The position numbers and the translations under genes are program-made. A DNA stretch of 64,000 bases from Adiantum capillus-veneris (Eukaryota; Streptophyta; Polypodiopsida; Polypodiales; Pteridaceae). Positions 22,832 to 34,719 of this stretch are shown here, piece by piece. Each line of letters starts with the position of its first letter. Position 1 is the stretch's first letter. The notes below the pieces were generated by a model. The model worked only from the letters and a program-made list of their open reading frames with translations, ran no database searches and was not told where the DNA came from. The stretch covers positions 72,190,676-72,254,675 of the forward strand of contig CM043969.1 of the NCBI GenBank assembly GCA_014529385.2. The letters are read 5' to 3'.

Positions 22832-24260
22832 CAATTAAATCTTCTACGTTATGCTAGGGCTATCCACGTCAAAACTTCTTAGTAAAGTTTTAATCTTAGT
22901 TAAAATCTAGATAAAGTTCCTTGAGTTATAATCTCTTGATTCCTAGTTTATTTTAATCTTTTATCAAACAGGCCCTTAAGAAATACAACGAGTCTCTTAG
23001 GAGTTTAAAGTTTTGTCTTGACGTAAGTTTCTTGACAAAATCCCATTTTGGTCCCTTTGCATCATTTGCCATCCATGGGGCATATCCATGGAAGCGATGG
23101 GAGATTTATGTTCAAGCAACACGGTCACGGAATTCTTGAAGCTATCCCCTTACTCCCCCCTTCAAATTTACAAAACAAACTGGAAAGTAGACAACTTAAA
23201 ATGAACAATGCATATTCTTTCTATAATGAGTTTTTTCTTTGGTGTGATCTATGTGTGGTAAACACAAAACTTCGGAATGCACCAACTTGCAATCTTGAGA
23301 CAAATAATCAGAAACTTCCTTTGAGTACTTATGCAAGAGTGAAACCCTTTTATGCATGGTAGTGTTAAAAAAATTGTGAAGTTCCTAAGAGTGGACATGC
23401 TAGTGTTGTGAAAAATACTCATGTAATAGTGTATGAATGATTAACAAATTCTTATTTAAGAAGGGATTTAGGCATACCTTTGCTATCGTGGAGATGATTA
23501 ATTATGCAGCTAGAAGATGCTTATGGTTTCGGGACTTTCCAATTGATAAGAGGGAAAGAGAGGAAATGATTATGGGAATCCTCTTTTTCAAATAACTTCC
23601 TTTGATTATACTAATTTAACCTTCAAAACCTTAACTTAAAATTAAGTATTAACCTAATTTGCATTACTAAACAAAACCTTGCACATATACAATCAACATA
23701 GAAGTTATGTTTTCCTCCTAAGCAAAAGGATTGCATATGAAAAATATGAGAGCTTAAGCATTAATTTAAGTAAGCATGAGACTAAATCTCTTTCAAGAAT
23801 GAGAAATAACAAGATAACCTTACCTTAGTGTGTGTATATAGTAGGATCTTCTCCTTGCTTTGAAAGAGTAACGACAAAGTGTGTTGACGGAGCTGGTTCT
23901 TTCCCGCTTCACTTTGCTTGAAGACCACCAATTAGGCTATTGGAAGAATGAGAGGTTAGAAGAAAGATTCAAGCTATGGAAATCTTGAAGGTTAGGAGAG
24001 AGAAGGTGGAGAGTGTAATGGTAATTTTGATTATGGTTATGGACATGGCTTCTCTTGAGGAGAGAGGTGTGTGTAAGGGGTGTGTGTGAAGGAGGATTAG
24101 CTTTGGCTTTCACAGCTCACTATCAAGCTTGCACTTTCAAAAATGTGAAGTGTTTAATGAGTAGGGAAGGCCTCCTTTTAAGATTAATTTGATAAGACCC
24201 TTAACTTATCTTGATAAGTCACTTTTGCATATCTTGATATCCTTTCTTCCTTTTCAACGC
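22832..24260. other. K1 3' non-coding region or inserted DNA
   Basis: I see no gene. A pyrimidine-rich stretch at 23144-23162 could be a polypurine tract on the minus strand, but no LTR boundary adjoins it. Confidence 0.35.
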
Positions 24261-24261
24261 T

Positions 24262-24432
24262 TCTGCAACAAGCTACTTAAGCAACAAGGCTACAAACTTC
24301 TTTTCAACAAGTGGCTTATACAACAAGCTACTTTTCAAACAAATGGCTTATGCAACAAGCTACTTTTCCAACAAGTGGCTTATGCAACAAGCTACTTTTT
24401 CCAACAAGTGGCTTATGCAACAAGCTACGTTT
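24262..24432. repeat. 32-bp minisatellite
   Basis: CAACAAGCTAC starts at 24321, 24353, 24385 and 24418, a period of 32-33 bases, with diverged copies upstream. The unit includes TTTTCCAACAAGTGGC. Open frames across it are products of the repeat. Confidence 0.85.
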
Positions 24433-24917
24433 TCCACCTTATCCTTATTCTTTCTTTGTTTCCTTATACAAATTTTTCTTGAGATAAAACTAATTTTCCA
24501 TGCATTGGTTATATCCACGTTCCCATGGTGAAAATCGAAACTATCTCGTGAGTAACTAGGGTGCTTGACTATAGCCCATATTTACTCGATCGTTTTCAAA
24601 AAGTCGACGGCTTACATATGTCGACGGCTTAGATATGTCGGTGCGAGAGTAAGGCTAAGAGGAGGACCTTACGAAGTCCCCAACAAAAAGAAAGAGTTGT
24701 CCTCATCTTGAAACAAATAAAGAAGGTGGTAAATCTTCACCAACAAGTTACATTTTCAACTTCTAGGTAACGTTAATTTAGCCTCCGCTAGTTGGCTCAT
24801 CTATATAAGATACAATATATTTTTATTTCTTACAGTATTATTCCCTTTGTCTTTCACTTTTGTTTCTATCCTTGTCAAAATTTATTAGGTTTGTCTCTTT
24901 GCTCATTATCTTACTTT

Positions 24918-25340
24918 ATGGATCGGTGGCAAGAGCTAGTTTTATCTGTGATCAGTCCTCATCTCCATCAAGCAAGTGAATCCATGAGGAGAGATTTTGT
25001 GGAGCAATATGGGCGCCTACTATTTGCTCCCTTGGGAACTTCAATAGCTCAAACCAAATGGAAAATGTTTTGAAGTATAACAAGGGTGACACTCTCGGGT
25101 TGGGATCACTTTTGTAATAATGTCCATTTGGCTATGGTTATTGAAGCTATGGGTTTGGGTCCTCAATATTACTGTGTGATGAGGTCAATGCATCGAGGTT
25201 TTTTTGAACGAGTCTTTTTGCTTGCTCAATTTCTTCCTCATCAAAAGATATATCTTTACCCTCACTTTTTTTTATCACTTAGAGAGACCTTTAACTTCTC
25301 ACCTCATACTAGAGAGATCAGTGCAACAATTTCACAGTGA
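24918..25340 (+). pseudogene. Small protein homologous to the K1 leader ORF, opposite strand
   Basis: From ATG at 24918 the frame encodes about 140 residues with a single TGA at 25071. It aligns with the minus-strand leader ORF at 30758-31108: RW near the start, FV..LLF....GT..AQ..W, then VTL.G.DH..N, LGP..YC, and LPH.K..Y. The frame resumes after a second stop with CPACEICFFDH, a Cys/His cluster. I do not recognise the family. Antisense ORFs near the 3' end are known in some plant gypsy elements, for example gene23 of Grande, but I cannot link this one to them. A fragment of another element in reverse orientation is the alternative. Confidence 0.5.
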
Positions 25341-25769
25341 ATCCTTCTTATTGATGAGAGGCCTAATGTGTGCCCTGCTTGTGAAATTTGCTTTTTTGAT
25401 CATGTAATGGATGGGCTTATTGACCTCTAGAAAGTTTGTCTTCGTTGTATCATGTTCATCATGTTCTAAGATCTGTCTCAAGTCCTTCTTTCTCTGATTT
25501 TTCTTGATTGATATAATGAAATTGGTTCTGAGTTTTTATATCTAGTATTTGATAGAAGTCCTTGAGAGAATTTTAAACCTAACTAAATTTATTTATTGAT
25601 TTTGTAATTCCATACAGAGATCCGAGTCACAAGATTTAAAGGATAACGGTAATCTTGTTATTATTTAGCAAAAAGGTCTGGTTACATTACTTATGTAGCA
25701 CAAAAGTTCGATAAGATAGAACTTGGAGTAGTAGTTACATGGGCTAACACGGTTTAGTTTGAGCCCAAA

Positions 25770-25935
25770 AAGAGGATAATTTTGATAACAAAAGATGAGG
25801 AAAGTGAGAAGTGAGGCGTTCCCAATCTTCCCAAGAGACATCTTCAATGGGATAGCCCTTTGGCTGGACCAAAACCTCCCGAATTGTTCGATGTCGTAGC
25901 TTTCACCCCTTCATGTCTAAAATGTGCTCTGGCTC
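25770..25935 (-). pseudogene. K1 chromodomain
   Basis: The minus strand encodes HILDMKG, a stop, then LRHRTIREVLVQPKGYP and IEDVSWEDWERL. This is the C-terminal chromodomain of chromovirus integrases, which in the family targets integration to chromatin. The usual QWKGYP has become QPKGYP, and a stop lies near its start. Confidence 0.75.
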
Positions 25936-27030
25936 TATCTAGAATTCTTCCTATGTGTTAAGAATAGTATCCTCATCATTTAGGATGTGAAGGGGATCCG
26001 CAACATATTGTTTTAGCAAGCTAAGATGAAAAACATTGAGCACATGCAAGTGAGGAGGTAAAGCAAGTTCGTAATATAGGTCCCCTATGCTTCTCATAAT
26101 CTCAAACGGTACACAATAGCTATATGCTAACTACCTATATTTTCCCAATTTGAGTGAACTTCTCTTTGGTTTGACCCTAAGAAAAACTCTATCTCCTGCC
26201 TTAAAAATCCCGGGAGATCTATGTAAATCACCATAACTCTTTTGCCTGACACTTTCTCTCTTAAGGTTCTCCCTTATTATTTTGATTTGGCAATTCTTCT
26301 AGTGTATTCTTTGCTGCAGGCACTAGGAGACTTGGGTCGGCCATTCTGAGAGGAATGAGACAATCTTGTCCATAAAGGGCTTGAATGGGGACATTCCTAG
26401 GCTTCTATGATAGGAAGAATTATAGGCAAATTCTACTAAGGGTAAATATTTGATCCAAAGATGAGGTTGCTGATTACAATATGATCTTAACATATCTTCT
26501 ATGACTTGATTGACTCTTTTGGTTTGTCCATGTGTCTCTAGATGATAGGCTGAACTCAGGTTTAATTGAGTGCCTAAGGATTGAAACGTGGCCTTCCAAA
26601 ACTTAGAGGTAAACTTGGCATCACAATCACTGATTATCCTAGTAGGGATTCCATGTAATTTGATAATTTCTTTATAAAAACTTGAGTGATATCAGTTCTG
26701 TAGGCAGTAGTTTTAACTGGGACAAGGTGAGTTACTTTGGTGAGTTTATCCACCACCACAAAAATTGAATCAAAATTTCCAGCAGTCTTAGGTAACCCTG
26801 TTACAAAATCCATACTGATGCACTCCCACTTCGTTTGCAGGTATATCCAGTGGTTGTAGCTTCCCAGGAATCTTAACTCTTTCAACTTTCACCTTTTGGC
26901 ATATCAAACACTTCTTAACATACTCTAAGGTATCCTTTTTCATCTTAGGCTAGTGGAAATTTTGTTTAAGAGAAGCAAACATTTTGTGATAACCTGGGTG
27001 AATTGCAAGGGGAGTTTCATGAGCTTCCTT
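25936..27030 (-). pseudogene. K1 integrase
   Basis: A zinc-binding remnant (CLICQKVKV) precedes the catalytic core: WECISMDFVTGLPK (26634-26885 frame), then SDCDAKF and later NQVIEDMLRSYC on a shifted frame. These are the D, D and E segments of a DDE integrase. The family inserts cDNA into the host chromosome. Frameshifts between the first and second Asp and several stops make it inactive. Confidence 0.75.
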
Positions 27031-27299
27031 TAGAATTTGCATCCTTAAGCATGTAGGTATGAAGATTCTTGAAGAATAAGACTCCATCTTGAATAGAGTA
27101 GCCTTCCCATCTATATTTTTTGGACTTGAGCTTGGAGTTCTTGAATCAATGGACCAATTTGCTCATCAGTATGGAGGGTGTTTTAAATTTCCTCGGGTAC
27201 AGTTGAATGGACTAGCGTAATGGCAAGGGCCACTACTCGTCGACTCAGAGCATCCGCAACTTGATTTTCCTTGCCCCGTCTAAATTTGATCTCAAAAGA

Positions 27300-27991
27300 G
27301 AACTCTTGAAGAAATTTAACCCATCGCCTTTGTTGCATATTGAGATCTGGCTGGGTGAAAATCCACTTGAGGCTTTGTGGTCAGTAACAAGCTTAAACAT
27401 CTAACCTACAAGATAGTGTCTCCACTTTTTAAGGGCATGAACCACAGCTAGTAGTTCAAGGTCCTAGGTGGGATAATTCTTCTCATGAAAACTAAGCTGC
27501 CGTGATTCATAAGCTATGGGATGGCCTTCTTGCTGTAGGATCCCACCTATACCTTGTATGCAAGCATCCACTATCACCTCAAAGGTTTTTTGAAAATCTA
27601 GAAGTTTGAGAATAGATTCACTGGCCAAGATCTCTTTTAATTTGTTGGAGGCTCTATCTCTCTTATCATACCAGATAAAGGGTTCCTCTTTCTTAGTGAG
27701 TTTAGTGAGAGGCCCTACAATGAGTTCATAGTTTTTTATAAATACTCTACACCATCCTGTGAGGCCAAGGAATCCCCGTACTCTATACCAGATAAAGGGT
27801 TCCTCTTTCTTAGTGAGTTTAGTGAGAGGCCCTACAATGAGTTCATAGTTTTTTATAAATACTCTACACCATCCTGTGAGGCCAAGGAATCCCCGTACTT
27901 CTGAAACAATCTTGCGAATGGGCCACTGAACTACAGCTTCCACCTTAGCTGGGTTGGAAGAAAGACCATCCTTAGAAACTATGTATCCCAA
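27300..27991 (-). pseudogene. K1 RT C-terminal/RNase H region with internal duplication
   Basis: The open frame 27991-27464 starts with the RT thumb and connection (VRGFLGLTGWCRVFIKNY), which appears twice in tandem because of a 117-bp duplication, and continues into RNase H (FEVIVDACIQGIGGIL, AYESRQLSFHEKNYPT). The catalytic Asp of VDA is present. The duplicated 39 residues would distort the fold even though the frame is kept. Confidence 0.8.
27668..27901. repeat. 117-bp exact in-frame tandem duplication
   Basis: 27668-27784 is repeated at 27785-27901 with no difference that I can see. 117 is 39 codons, so the frame stays open through both copies. Confidence 0.92.
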
Positions 27992-28002
27992 ATAGGCAAT
28001 CT

Positions 28003-28620
28003 TCTCTACAAAGAAAGATCATTTGCTCCACTTGGCGTAGAGTTGGGCTTTTCTAAGAATCTCTAAGACATGGCGTACATGCCGTTCATGATCTTCTCTA
28101 GTCTTTGAATATATAAGGATGTTATCAAAGAAGACTAGAACAAAATCATCTAACTCTGTCCTGAAGAGGTCATTCATGAGACGGTTAAATGTGGTAGGCG
28201 CATTAGTTAGGCCAAAAGGCATGACGGTGAACTCAATGCCCAAACCTTGTGTTGAAAGCTGTTTTTGGAATATCCTCCCTTTTTATCCCAACTTGGTAAT
28301 AGCTTGACCTGAGATCAATCTTGGTGAAATATTTAGCACCACCGAGTCGATCAAGTAGCTCATCTATGCAAGGCAAGGGATACTTGTTCTTGACAGTGCA
28401 CTGATTTAGGCCTCAAAAATCTATGCAAAGTCTGAATGTTCCATATTTTTCTTTTGGAAGAGCACAGGAGCACCCGAGGACACTGGGTTTTATGAAACCT
28501 TCCAAAAGCTGAGTCAACTGATTCTTTAGCTCTATGGATTTAGAAGGTGACATCTTGTAGGGAGTCCTTGCTATTGGTTGGGCACCAATGAGCTCAATCT
28601 CGTGCACTAATTCACTAGGT
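28003..28620 (-). pseudogene. K1 reverse transcriptase
   Basis: Typical gypsy RT motifs are present: FRLCIDF (about 28415), a frame break, then [19 protein letters not shown] and [11 protein letters not shown] (about 28117-28136). The active-site Y/F-x-D-D has become FFDN, losing the second catalytic Asp. Frameshifts separate the palm segments. This copy cannot be an active polymerase. Confidence 0.8.
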
Positions 28621-29180
28621 GGTAGAAGATTTGTCAACTCCTCTGGAAAAATATCTTGATATTCATTTAGCCATTCAGGCTCTGATTCTTCTGATCTGGT
28701 CTCTAGTTTATTGAGTCTTATAACATAAATTGATAGTCCTTTCTTTAACCCCTTAACCAAACGACTGGCTTTGACCACCTTCAGGGAAGCTTTCCATGTT
28801 CTATCTTGCACTAAGACTTGTTCACCCTTTGAGTTTGAAAAAGAGATGCTTCCTTCACTGCAATGGATGTTTGCATTATTTTTGCTTAGCCAATCCATCC
28901 CTAGGATTCCTTCAAATTGGCCTATATTTAGGATTCTAAATCCTTGTTGGGTTGAGTGACCTTCTAGTTGAAAGGATAGATCTATTGTCTGTTCATCTGT
29001 CAAAATGGTGGATCCAGTTGCTAGAGAAACCTGTAGCTTACGGCCTGTGGGTTGGGAGGTGGACGTGCAATCTTTTTACAGTGTTCGGTGACACAAAATG
29101 AATGTGAGCTACCAGAATCAATAAGAAAGGAAAGAGGTTTACCCTCGGGCTCTCCCTTAGTCTCAAGAATGGAGAATTGT
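28620..29180 (-). pseudogene. K1 aspartic protease and PR-RT linker
   Basis: LSFLIDSGSSHSFCV at about 29089-29130 is the retropepsin active-site loop (DSG). GILGMDWLSKNNANI, in the 29003-28413 frame, is the conserved C-terminal strand of chromovirus proteases. A frame change and stops separate them. The family cleaves the Gag-Pol polyprotein. Confidence 0.75.
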
Positions 29181-30349
29181 CAATTTTGGCCACTAGGATC
29201 CAAGGCAGCATAGATGTGGGCTTTCTCCTTCATCTCATCCTTTAGTGATATTAAGTTCACAATTGATGTTCTAGGTGGGTTGTTGGTTTGATTTTTTCCA
29301 CGAAGATGAGGCATAGGAGTAGGTCTTGCGTGTGTTGGATCTCTCCCTCTGGTCCAAAGGTTTCTGAATTGTCCCTCTTGATTGGGTGGATTCAGACGGT
29401 TAGAATGGGGGGGCAAATTACTGGGGTCATTTCCTTTAGGGCATTTGGCCTTCTTATGACCAAACTCTAGGCACTTCTAGCATTGAATTTGTCTTCCACT
29501 TTGAGTGATTGGAAGGGCATTCACATGAACAAAGTGTGGTTGTGGTTGGGGTTGGACAGCTGGCTTTGGTATAAATGGTACTTTATTTCCTTGACATGGT
29601 TGACCATGGTAAGAAGAAAATTCTCACTTCCTATTGGTTGTGGTGACTCCCTTAAAAAGGCTCTTATGCTTTGACTTGGCCCAAATTAAAGCGTCTGTGA
29701 GTGAGGCAGGTCGGAGGGACTCTACTTCGGGAGCCAAATCTCCTCCAAGTCCAAGGATGAAGCAACTTACATTTTGTTCCTCTGTCATGAGAGGAGCATA
29801 TCGTGAAAGATAGAAAAACTCCTCATAGTAAAATTTGATAGACCTATTCCCCAGCTTGCATGAAAGAAACTCATTCATCTAAGTGGTGGAGTAGTCTAGG
29901 GAAAGATAGCATTCCTTGAGATAATGCTTTAACTTATCCCAACTCTAAGTTACCTCTGCTACTTAGCGAGATTCATAGTTGAGCTTCGACCATGTTTTTG
30001 CTGGTCCTTCTAGCTTGGCTCTCCCCATTATCCCATGAGCTATTGAATTGTAACCAACACCAACAGCAAAGTAGTCTTCCATTTGAATTATCCATTCTTC
30101 TAGTTGAGTAGGTATATCATCACCCGTGCCCAAAAATGGATATGATTGTACAGATTTGAGAAGGACCTTGAGATCGTTGTCACGCCCAAAATCCTCTACA
30201 AGGGCTGTGACAAGCGACATTTGGTTGGGACGTGGCATGGGAGTAACTTGGGGTGCTAGTGGCACTTGTGAATCGAGTGGCGTACAATCTGAAGCACTAA
30301 CTATTGGTGAATCTCATGCAGTCTGACTTCTTGTGAGTTTTTGTGGCAT
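29180..30349 (-). pseudogene. K1 gag with zinc knuckle
   Basis: ATG at 30349 opens MPQKLTRSQTA, followed by a stop 11 codons in. The capsid region has FLGTGDDIPTQLEEWI and, in the same frame after stops, WDKLKHYL..CY, FYYEEFFYLSRYAPL and FILGLGGDL, typical of the Retrotrans_gag fold. A CCHC knuckle (about 29432-29487) reads C.KCLEFGHKKAKCPKG with a stop at the third position. The family forms the virus-like particle and binds RNA. Confidence 0.75.
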
Positions 30350-30757
30350 ATTTTATTGGCTGTGACAAAAAAAATCCTTTCTCTTAACGATCGAGTTGAA
30401 AAACCTTTCAGATATACAAGACTTGTTAGATTCTTTTAAAGATAGACCTTTCAAAAAGGTAGACTCTTTGTTATTTTTCTCTCTTTCAAAAATCTTTTTT
30501 TCCCCTATTATGTCAAAAACTTTTACATCTCGGGGAAATAATTACTAATATAGGCTTGCACTTCTTTAGTAATTTCTAAACATCAAGTTCTTCCATCTCT
30601 TGCTTGATAGTACTGACTTTAAATCCCTAAGGTTACCAGTCATAAAAAATACAAGTCTGTGGACTCAAGAAGAAAGTGACCTGTGAGCACATATAGCCTC
30701 ACCAACTTGTTTCCAAGGGTTATGTGTAAATGGTCCAGTAAGTGCTATTCTCTATCG

Positions 30758-31108
30758 TCAGTAGATAAACATCTTATCATGGGGGAGATTGGTTATTAAC
30801 AGAAGAAGCTTGCTTTTGTATTCTATGGCATGAGAACTAATAATACAATAGCAATTGGGACCTAATCTTAATTTCTCTGTCATGTTGGTCAGGCAAAGAC
30901 TATTTAGAAGGTGGTCATGGCCCCAGAGAGTTACTTCAATTATGTTGCATTGGGTCTCCCACATTTGTTGAGCTCCAGTTGTCCCTTTGGCAGGAAACAG
31001 GAGGTGAACAAAGTGTTCCAACATTGCCTCCTTTTGTTCCATAGTTGCTTCTTCCATTTGCTTTTGGACAATTTCAAGTACATCCTCTTCTTGAGAGGTC
31101 CACCTCAT
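30758..31108 (-). CDS. K1 leader ORF, unknown protein upstream of gag
   Basis: This intact 116-residue frame starts at ATG 31108, about 100 bases inside the PBS, and ends well before gag. It is acidic and Met/Glu-rich at the N-terminus (MRWTSQEEDVLE), then FVHLLFPAKGTTGAQQMWE, VTLWGHDH and LRLGPNCYC. It resembles the plus-strand frame at 24918-25340, so at least two copies of this coding unit exist here. Chromoviruses are not known to me to carry a separate protein here. It could be a captured gene or an extra element gene; the function is unknown. Confidence 0.5.
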   Translation of the reverse strand: MRWTSQEEDVLEIVQKQMEEATMEQKEAMLEHFVHLLFPAKGTTGAQQMWETQCNIIEVTLWGHDHLLNSLCLTNMTEKLRLGPNCYCIISSHAIEYKSKLLLLITNLPHDKMFIY

Positions 31109-31206
31109 CAAAAAGATTTCATTTAATTTAAGAAGTTATTTTTCATTATTTCACTCTTTTCTATAAGAGTTCATTAAAACCTTTATCTATCCAGGACGGA
31201 AACTGT

Positions 31207-31218
31207 GCTCTGATACCA
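31207..31218 (-). promoter_or_regulatory. K1 primer-binding site
   Basis: The minus strand reads TGGTATCAGAGC, complementary to the 3' end of initiator tRNA-Met, five bases inside the 5' LTR. Confidence 0.9.
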
Positions 31219-31223
31219 CTTGG

Positions 31224-32360
31224 TGAGGGCCATGCTAGGGGACCATGGGCTATGCCATCTCCAAATGGATACACCGTGATCTCCGACATCCCTCCTGCTT
31301 GAGACCAACACCAAGACATAACTCCTCTTGCTCTTCGATGCCAACTCACGGGGGTGATAACATTCACTTTCTCTCATATGGATCCCTTAGCCCCGAACCA
31401 CCTTTGCTTATCAATCCAACTTTCCAATCAAAGGCATCAGACTAACTTTGAACTCAACCTTCCAAGGGCAACTGGTGGGAGTTCTCTAATTCACCCTTGG
31501 TTCAAGGTCACTAACGCTTTTTTCCCGGTTATGACCGAGCACAGCCATCAATGCGTTCCCCTAAGGTGAGTGTATTTATAATCTACACAAATCCCTCGAT
31601 CCCAAGTTTTTTTCTCCCGCTCCAAAGATCGGAATCCCTTTTCCCCGCAACATAAAATTGAGTTCAACTTTTCTGGACAATTAACCCTCCGAAATCTGCC
31701 CTCCCACCGAGCCGTTTGATAATTGCACTCTTTCAAGGTAGTACTAAGAGATTAGAAAACAGTATCCCAAACAAGTGAAACCAAGAATATAGTTTAAGCC
31801 AGCATGCAACTGTTGCATACCCTTGCAAGTGTGCATCTATTATGTCGTTCCCACCTTGTTGCCTTTTTGAATATTTTACTTTATTTTCCTTTAATATTAG
31901 TACAATTATCTAGTTATCTTCAAGTAATCACATATACTCCTCCAAGCATATCCTTATCCTCTATCCAAGAGTCGGGTATCCTGTCTCCTTCGCCACGTGT
32001 GGAGGCGACACCTTTGCACAGATTCCAATTCTTATTTTTCTTTATCTCGTGTAGGAGCGGCTTCGAAGATACTACTTTATGTTTCTTTTGCGGATTAGCC
32101 CATTTAGATTCCTAGCCTTCCCAAGGTTCCTTTTTATCAAACAATTTGAAGAGTTCCTTAATTAAATCACATCCTCCTCCCTTATCTTGATCCCTTCATG
32201 GATCCATTTTCCTTCCTCCTTTTCCAGTTGGCATCAAACCTACCTAAACTAGGACAATTTCCACATGCATCCAAGGGTCCCTATCACTCGGTCGAGACTC
32301 ACTCTCATTCAATCCCATTTCTAGGACAGTGAATGAACCCAAGCTCAAAACATAGACCAA
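31224..32360 (-). repeat. K1 5' LTR (distal end displaced)
   Basis: This aligns with 21546-22736 but stops at 32360. The expected continuation is at 34890-34984 in reverse orientation. Confidence 0.75.
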
Positions 32361-32899
32361 CGCAATGTGCAAGTATAATGTACTTTTGAAAGCACGATAG
32401 GTGCTCGAAGTTGGGTACATAAATTTTAATGCTGAAGATGAATTTTCAGCTTGTGCAGAGCTTGAGGTTTAAGGTTTATTGGTAGATTTGGGTAAAGAAG
32501 AAGCGATTAGATTTGGCCGATTTCTGGCCAAGGCAAAGTTGTCAACATTGGCACTATAGATTGAGCTCCTTTCATAGGTTTTCACAAGACACTTTGGTAG
32601 CAATCTTGTGCTTCAATTCATGGTCTTTGCAGATGGATTTTCATATGGTGATGGCACGTGGTTGATGCCCATTGTACATGCATTTTGGCAAGCACTTTTT
32701 AGTGCCAAGAAGTTGTCTTCACAGTATTGTTTTTGCATTGATCAATTTTCCAGATTGCACCTCTTTCGGCACTTGTTTATGCACGAACACTTCGTTTGTG
32801 TACGCAAAGTGTGAATTTCCATTGAACGCACATTGTAGAGGAATTTTTGCATTACTCTTTGACTGAGTAGTGGTTTTGGTTTATGGTCTCTTGAGTCCT

Positions 32900-33330
32900 C
32901 TTTCAGTGACTATAATGGTCGAGGTTTAGTCCTTCTTTTCTGTATTCTTGGTTGACAATTTTTTTTGGTTAGTTTATAGTGGTTGAGATCATCTCCCACT
33001 TTGGCATCTTGGATACGATTTATGGTGTGAGAGTTTGCATTTAGATTTTGGTCATTTTGCAGGGGAGACTTTGTTTGGTGACTATAGTGGTCAAGGTTTA
33101 TTCACACTTTGCCACACTCTTGGTTGATCGATTTTTTGGTTGTTTTGTAGCATCTCTCACTTTGGCATATTAAATAAGGTTTTTGGTTTGAGAGTTTGCA
33201 TTGAGATTTCAGTCATTTGCAGGGGCGACTTTGGCTGATTTTCCCTAAATTTCTTGCCATAGTTTTGACTTGATTGCCATATGCTTTATATTTATGTATT
33301 TGCGATGATTGGATTGAGACAATGATTCCC
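32900..33330. repeat. Diverged tandem repeats, about 170 bp unit
   Basis: A unit with GTGACTATA.TGGTC.AGGTTTA, CTCTTGGTTGA, ACTTTGGCAT and GAGAGTTTGCATT occurs at about 32905-33070 and 33075-33240. A partial copy lies at 34725-34880, including ATAGTTTTGACTTGATTGCC also found at 33260. Confidence 0.65.
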
Positions 33331-33407
33331 TCTTGTTGTGGTAAACTTTGCTCCCATATTCATGGGTATACGGTTGTTTTGGATATGGACAGGTGTTCAT
33401 GTACCTA

Positions 33408-33593
33408 CACTCACAAGAGTGCATATGAGATGTAAGCTCATGTGGCTATGAGTTACAAGTAGTAAGATATGAGCTTCTGATATTAAAGTTATCTCATATG
33501 CACTCACAAGAGTGCATATGAGATGTAAGTTCATGTGGCTATGAGTTACAAGTAGTAAGACATGATCTTCTGATATTAAAGTTATTCTGATCA
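33408..33593. repeat. 93-bp tandem duplication
   Basis: CACTCACAAGAGTGCATATG starts at 33408 and 33501, and the following roughly 90 bases are nearly identical. Confidence 0.85.
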
Positions 33594-34573
33594 TGAGTCT
33601 ATTGCTTACAAGTTATAGGTAGTCACACAGGTTATAGGTTCTATAGGTTTTTCTTTGATAGAGCTATGTGTGCCACTAAAACTAGTCACATATGGATGCA
33701 TCAACTCTGACTCCATATGGTAGTTTCCATTATCTCATCATCTAGTGACTAGATCCACATGTCCTAGCATCAGCATATTGACCTCTAGCATGAGCATGTC
33801 AAGAAACTCCATGTTTGTCCTCTCAGTGGTAGGAGACATCTCTGACCTAAGAAGATTTATATGTTGTGTTTTGCTAGAGCATGGCTGCTCTTACTCTATA
33901 TCTATAGACATGTTGTGCGGTGCATAGCAATCTGGAGATTTGCAAAAGAGATTCCTCTCATCTCTCACTGACATGCATGCAAACACAATTGAGACTATGC
34001 AGTCTCTTTGCTCAAATACATGCATAAGGTAAACCAAGCCACTCTTGGATCCTCTTGCAATGACTAGCAAACCACAATGCATCTAGAAGAAGTGCTCTCT
34101 AAGCAATACAAGAGATCCAATATCTCTTATCTACTTCACCAAGATCAAATTGTGTGTCAGCTAAGGAACGTATCGCACATGATGAAGTGTGTATGATGCA
34201 CCGTTGTGTAATGACAGACATACATCTCCTACACCCTTTATGTCACACGTGAACCATCAGCAAGTCACACACAACCAAGTCTCCCACTAGAAAAAATACT
34301 AACCACTCATGACATGGTGTGACATGGAAAGCAGCTTCACCATTCACTGTGGAGAAAGCGTCCTATCCATAGACATATATGCAAGAGATATACTTGAGGC
34401 AAGCCTGACATCACCATCACTGGCATACACCACGACTGCAATTGCCTCTCTAACATGTGTCAAGGTGGCATCTGCATCTCACATACATCTCCTTTGTTGC
34501 CTCATGTGTCTAAAGCTACGTCATCTAATGTGCACTTTGTGACCATAATGCCAACATCTCAAGCATTGACCAC

Positions 34574-34719
34574 TGCACAATCATAACTAAGGTCAATGCA
34601 TATGTAACATGTAGCTCAATATAGCTCTATCGATTTCCCTAAGTGAATGTCAAAGTGGGAGATCAAATCAACCTATACACAGTCATAACTATGATCAATG
34701 CATATGTAACCTATAGCTC
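34574..34719. repeat. 103-bp spaced direct repeat
   Basis: CATAACTA.G.TCAATGCATATGTAAC...TAGCTC occurs at about 34580 and 34683. Confidence 0.6.

Larger units (their letters stand above)
21546..32360 (-). mobile_element. Element K1: degenerate Ty3/gypsy chromovirus
   Basis: The domain order on the minus strand is 5' LTR, initiator-Met PBS, leader ORF, gag, zinc knuckle, protease, RT, RNase H, integrase, chromodomain, 3' LTR. The LTR copies (21546 onward and 31224-32360) align for more than 1.1 kb and begin TGAGGGCCATGC on the plus strand. Stops and frameshifts occur in most domains, so it is defective. The 5' LTR stops matching at 32360 and its missing end is found inverted near 34890-34984. 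I could not find a target duplication or a clear polypurine tract. Confidence 0.8.

Noticed and set aside
24189-24531. Plus-strand frames with repeated QQATFSNKWLM
   Set aside because: The repeated peptide is the translation of a 32-bp minisatellite.
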